Part shown: positions 5,676 through 7,198 of the stretch, in pieces
How the letters are laid out: each line of letters opens with the position of its first letter
Numbering within the stretch: position 1 is the first letter of the stretch
From: Frankiaceae bacterium
Lineage (GTDB): Bacteria; Actinomycetota; Actinomycetes; JAVEEJ01
Direction of reading: 5' to 3'
DNA length: 7,198 nt
Assembly (NCBI GenBank): GCA_030840515.1
Contig: JAVEEJ010000339.1
Span: 1 to 7,198 of the forward strand
The notes under the pieces: model-generated
Databases searched by the model: none
Told to the model about the DNA's origin: nothing
What the model saw: only the letters and a program-made list of their open reading frames with translations
Translations under genes and position numbers: made by a program

Positions 5676-6383
5676 CTAGAGCCCGCGCTTGGGGGCCAGC
5701 GGCGCGCCCTCGCCCGCCGCGAGGTCACGCAGGTAGGGGTTGGTCGCGCGCTCGCGCCCGATCGTGGTGGTCGGGCCGTGTCCGGGGAGCACCGAGATCT
5801 CGTCGGGGAGCGGCAGCACCTTGGTGGCCAGGCTGCGCATCATCTGGTCGTAGGAGCCGCCGGGCAGGTCAGTGCGGCCGATGCTGCCGGCGAACAGCAC
5901 GTCGCCGCTCAGGCACAGCGGGGCGAACTCCCCGTCGGCAGGAAGCCGGTACATGACGCTGCCTGGGGTGTGGCCGGGTGCGTGGTCGATGGTGAGCTCG
6001 AGACCCGCGAGGCTCAGCGGCGCGCCGTCTTCGAGCATCCGGACGTCGCTGGGCTCGGCCCACTCGAGCCGGCCGCCGAAGATCTGCTTGCTCTCCGGGC
6101 TCAGTCCCTTGACCGGGTCGGCGAGCAGGTCGCGGTCGTCGGGGTGGATGTAGGCGGGGATGTCCTTGGCGCCGCACACGGGCGTGACCGAGAAGGTGTG
6201 GTCCAGGTGTCCGTGGGTGAGCAGGACGGCGACCGGCTGCAGGCGGTGCTCCCGCAGGACCTCGTCGAGCTGCTCCTCGACACCGATGCCCGGGTCGACC
6301 ACGACGCACTGCTCCCCCGCGGCCGGGGCCACGACGTAGCAGTTGGTGGAGAATGCCTGGGCCGGGAACCCCACGACGAGCAC
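5676..6383 (-). CDS. Metallo-beta-lactamase-fold hydrolase, glyoxalase II-like
   Basis: This is a 235-residue single-domain cytoplasmic protein of the MBL superfamily, nearest to hydroxyacylglutathione hydrolase (glyoxalase II)-like enzymes. The metal ligands are all present: HGHLDH at 57-62, His138 in APGHTPGS, Asp161 in LSGDVLF, and His202 in LPGHGP. The SIGRTDLPGG segment at 167-176 is typical of the glyoxalase II-like group. A complete ligand set argues for an active di-metal hydrolase, but the substrate cannot be read from the sequence. Actinobacteria generally lack glutathione and use mycothiol, so a thioester of another thiol, or an unrelated substrate, is likely. The GTG start at 6383 is chosen because AAGGGA lies 5 nt upstream and the N-terminal beta strand begins at once. 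It is first in the run with hisS and aspS (5-bp gap), as I recall for M. tuberculosis Rv2581c and hisS. Its 5' end faces the cyclophilin gene. Confidence 0.93.
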   Translation of the reverse strand: MLVVGFPAQAFSTNCYVVAPAAGEQCVVVDPGIGVEEQLDEVLREHRLQPVAVLLTHGHLDHTFSVTPVCGAKDIPAYIHPDDRDLLADPVKGLSPESKQIFGGRLEWAEPSDVRMLEDGAPLSLAGLELTIDHAPGHTPGSVMYRLPADGEFAPLCLSGDVLFAGSIGRTDLPGGSYDQMMRSLATKVLPLPDEISVLPGHGPTTTIGRERATNPYLRDLAAGEGAPLAPKRGL

Positions 6384-6388
6384 GTTCG

Positions 6389-6394
6389 TCCCTT
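6389..6394 (-). promoter_or_regulatory. Ribosome binding site for the MBL-fold hydrolase
   Basis: Read on the - strand, AAGGGA lies 5 nt before the GTG at 6383-6381. It supports this start; I see no usable in-frame start codon immediately upstream. Confidence 0.6.
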
Positions 6395-6496
6395 CGCGAC
6401 GAGTACGGCGGACAGCGGGCGGAGCCTATCGGTCGGTCGCTGTGAGCCTGCTTGCTCTCTGGCAGACTCCGGCCTCGCACCTACCAACCCACCTGG

Positions 6497-6501
6497 AAGG
6501 A
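6497..6501 (+). promoter_or_regulatory. Ribosome binding site for the cyclophilin gene
   Basis: AAGGA, within GGAAGGA, lies 8 nt before the GTG at 6510-6512. It supports a GTG start that places a basic cytoplasmic tail ahead of the membrane segment. Confidence 0.7.
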
Positions 6502-6509
6502 CCCCTGCT

Positions 6510-7198
6510 GTGGCGTCGAGCAAGGACCGCGAGCGCGAGCTGGCCCGTCGGCGGCTCGAGCGCCGTGCGCTGCGTGAGGCTCAGCAGCGGGCTGCCCGGC
6601 GCCGGGCGATGCTGGCCATAGCGGGAACCGTCGCCGCCGTGCTCCTCGCTGTGGGCGCGATCGCGATCTTCACCGGTGGGGGCGAGGACAAGGTCTCGAC
6701 GACCACGCAGCCGACCGGCACCACGTCAGGCTCGAGCGGCGGCTGTGTCTACAACAAGACCCCCGACCAGCCGGCCTCCAAGAACAGCAAGGGGCTGCCG
6801 CCGGCCAACCCCGCGCACACCGACCGCACCGCCACGATCGAGACCAACCGCGGGACCGTGAAGGTCTCGCTGCTGGGCAGCAAGGCCCCCTGTGCCGTGA
6901 ACTCGTTCATCCACCTGGCCCAGGCGTCCTTCTACGACGGAACCTCGTGCCATCGGATCACCGACTCCGGCGTCGTGCAGTGCGGCGACCCGACCGGCAC
7001 AGGGTCAGGCGGGCCGGGCTACCAGTTCCTCGAGGAGAACCTGCCGACTGCAGCCACCGGAGCGCCCTATCCGACCGGGACGCTGGCGATGGCGAAGTCG
7101 TCGGCGCCGGGCAGCAGCGGCTCGCAGTTCTTCATCGTCACCAAGGACAACACGTTCGACGGGCCCAACTACACGATCTTCGGCAAGGTGCTCTCCGG
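6510..7198 (+). CDS. ppiB: Membrane-anchored cyclophilin-type peptidyl-prolyl cis-trans isomerase (3' end outside window)
   Basis: Cyclophilins catalyse cis-trans isomerisation of Xaa-Pro bonds and help protein folding. The visible 229 residues show a highly charged Arg/Glu helix at 5-33, facing the cytoplasm; a transmembrane segment at about 34-54; a Thr/Ser/Gly linker at 55-78; and a cyclophilin domain from about 105, predicted outside the membrane. Domain landmarks are TNRGTVKVSLL at 112-122, CHRITDSGVVQCGDPTGTG at 147-165 with catalytic Arg149, GPGYQFLEE at 168-176, GTLAMA at 190-195, GSQFFIVT at 204-211 and FGKV at 224-227. Perhaps 20-40 residues are missing. Cys79, Cys128, Cys147 and Cys158 match cysteines I recall in M. 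tuberculosis Rv2582, so disulfides are plausible. The human Trp121 position appears to be Thr or Phe here, which usually means weak cyclosporin binding. The GTG start at 6510 is set by the upstream ribosome site. The gene is too short-framed by its GTG start to be obvious from ATG scanning. Divergent from the hydrolase-hisS-aspS run. Confidence 0.95.
   Translation, partial: MASSKDRERELARRRLERRALREAQQRAARRRAMLAIAGTVAAVLLAVGAIAIFTGGGEDKVSTTTQPTGTTSGSSGGCVYNKTPDQPASKNSKGLPPANPAHTDRTATIETNRGTVKVSLLGSKAPCAVNSFIHLAQASFYDGTSCHRITDSGVVQCGDPTGTGSGGPGYQFLEENLPTAATGAPYPTGTLAMAKSSAPGSSGSQFFIVTKDNTFDGPNYTIFGKVLS

Larger units (their letters stand above)
6384..6509. promoter_or_regulatory. Divergent intergenic region, promoters for the hydrolase-hisS-aspS run and the cyclophilin gene
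   Basis: These 126 bp separate two divergent genes, so they must carry promoters in both directions unless transcription enters from outside. On the - strand, TAGGCT (6428-6423 read leftwards) fits the actinobacterial TANNNT -10 pattern and would give a leader of about 30 nt, but I find no convincing -35 box. On the + strand, TTGCTC at 6452-6457 resembles a -35 element, but the sequence 17 nt on is a poor -10. I see no clear operator, riboswitch or T-box-like element. The call rests mainly on gene orientation. Confidence 0.4.

Noticed and set aside
4651..5679. Long + strand open frame (342 codons) opposite hisS
   Set aside because: It is fully antisense to a well-supported hisS with all class II motifs. 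High GC content removes stop codons from the antisense frame, and the translation is rich in Glu/Val/Leu/Arg with no recognisable domain.
5676..6383. Beta-lactamase resistance gene
   Set aside because: The motif set and the GRTDLPGG segment fit the glyoxalase II-like branch; there is no signal peptide, and the gene sits in a conserved housekeeping position.
6384..6509. T-box or other tRNA-sensing leader upstream of the hisS-containing run
   Set aside because: The leader is short, begins with the hydrolase gene and not a synthetase, and shows no T-box sequence or terminator/antiterminator pair.
1..7198. Defence, toxin-antitoxin, secretion or biosynthetic system
   Set aside because: Every gene but one has a housekeeping assignment, and the exception shows no nuclease, NTPase, toxin or transferase motif.

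Overview
This 7.2 kb window is chromosomal DNA of a high-GC Gram-positive bacterium (Actinobacteria/Actinomycetota). The assignment rests on the strong G/C bias at third codon positions, frequent GTG starts, the actinobacterial marker OpcA, and a block of cyclophilin, metallo-beta-lactamase-fold hydrolase, hisS and aspS that matches the order I remember around Rv2582 to Rv2572c in Mycobacterium tuberculosis. I cannot name the genus.

Layout. (1) Positions 3-1459, + strand: the end of the oxidative pentose phosphate cluster, with the C-terminal part of opcA (cut by the left edge) overlapping pgl (6-phosphogluconolactonase) by 4 bp. zwf is expected just outside the window. (2) Positions 1460-1584: a short gap with an imperfect GC-rich hairpin that may end the pgl transcript. 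(3) Positions 1585-2598, + strand: an uncharacterised 337-residue membrane-anchored helical protein, the only gene here I cannot assign a function. (4) Positions 2599-2644: a very short convergent gap made almost entirely of a 14-bp tandem repeat that runs into the aspS stop codon. (5) Positions 2645-6383, - strand: a compact run transcribed right to left, MBL-fold hydrolase, hisS, aspS, with a 5-bp gap and then a 4-bp overlap. (6) Positions 6384-6509: a divergent promoter region. (7) Positions 6510-7198, + strand: a membrane-anchored cyclophilin-type peptidyl-prolyl isomerase, cut by the right edge.

How the genes fit together. OpcA is needed for glucose-6-phosphate dehydrogenase activity, and Pgl hydrolyses that enzyme's lactone product, so the left block is NADPH supply. 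The hisS-aspS block charges tRNA-His and tRNA-Asp. Its AspRS has sequence signs of the non-discriminating form, which would also charge tRNA-Asn for amidation by GatCAB. The MBL hydrolase and the cyclophilin are conserved neighbours of hisS in actinobacteria and have no shown mechanistic link to it.

Most of the window is conserved housekeeping DNA. I see no defence system, mobile element, CRISPR array, tRNA or rRNA gene. The points most worth a second look are the unknown anchored protein, the 14-bp repeat at its 3' side, a perfect 11-bp-arm palindrome inside its coding sequence, and a four-cysteine set in HisRS.
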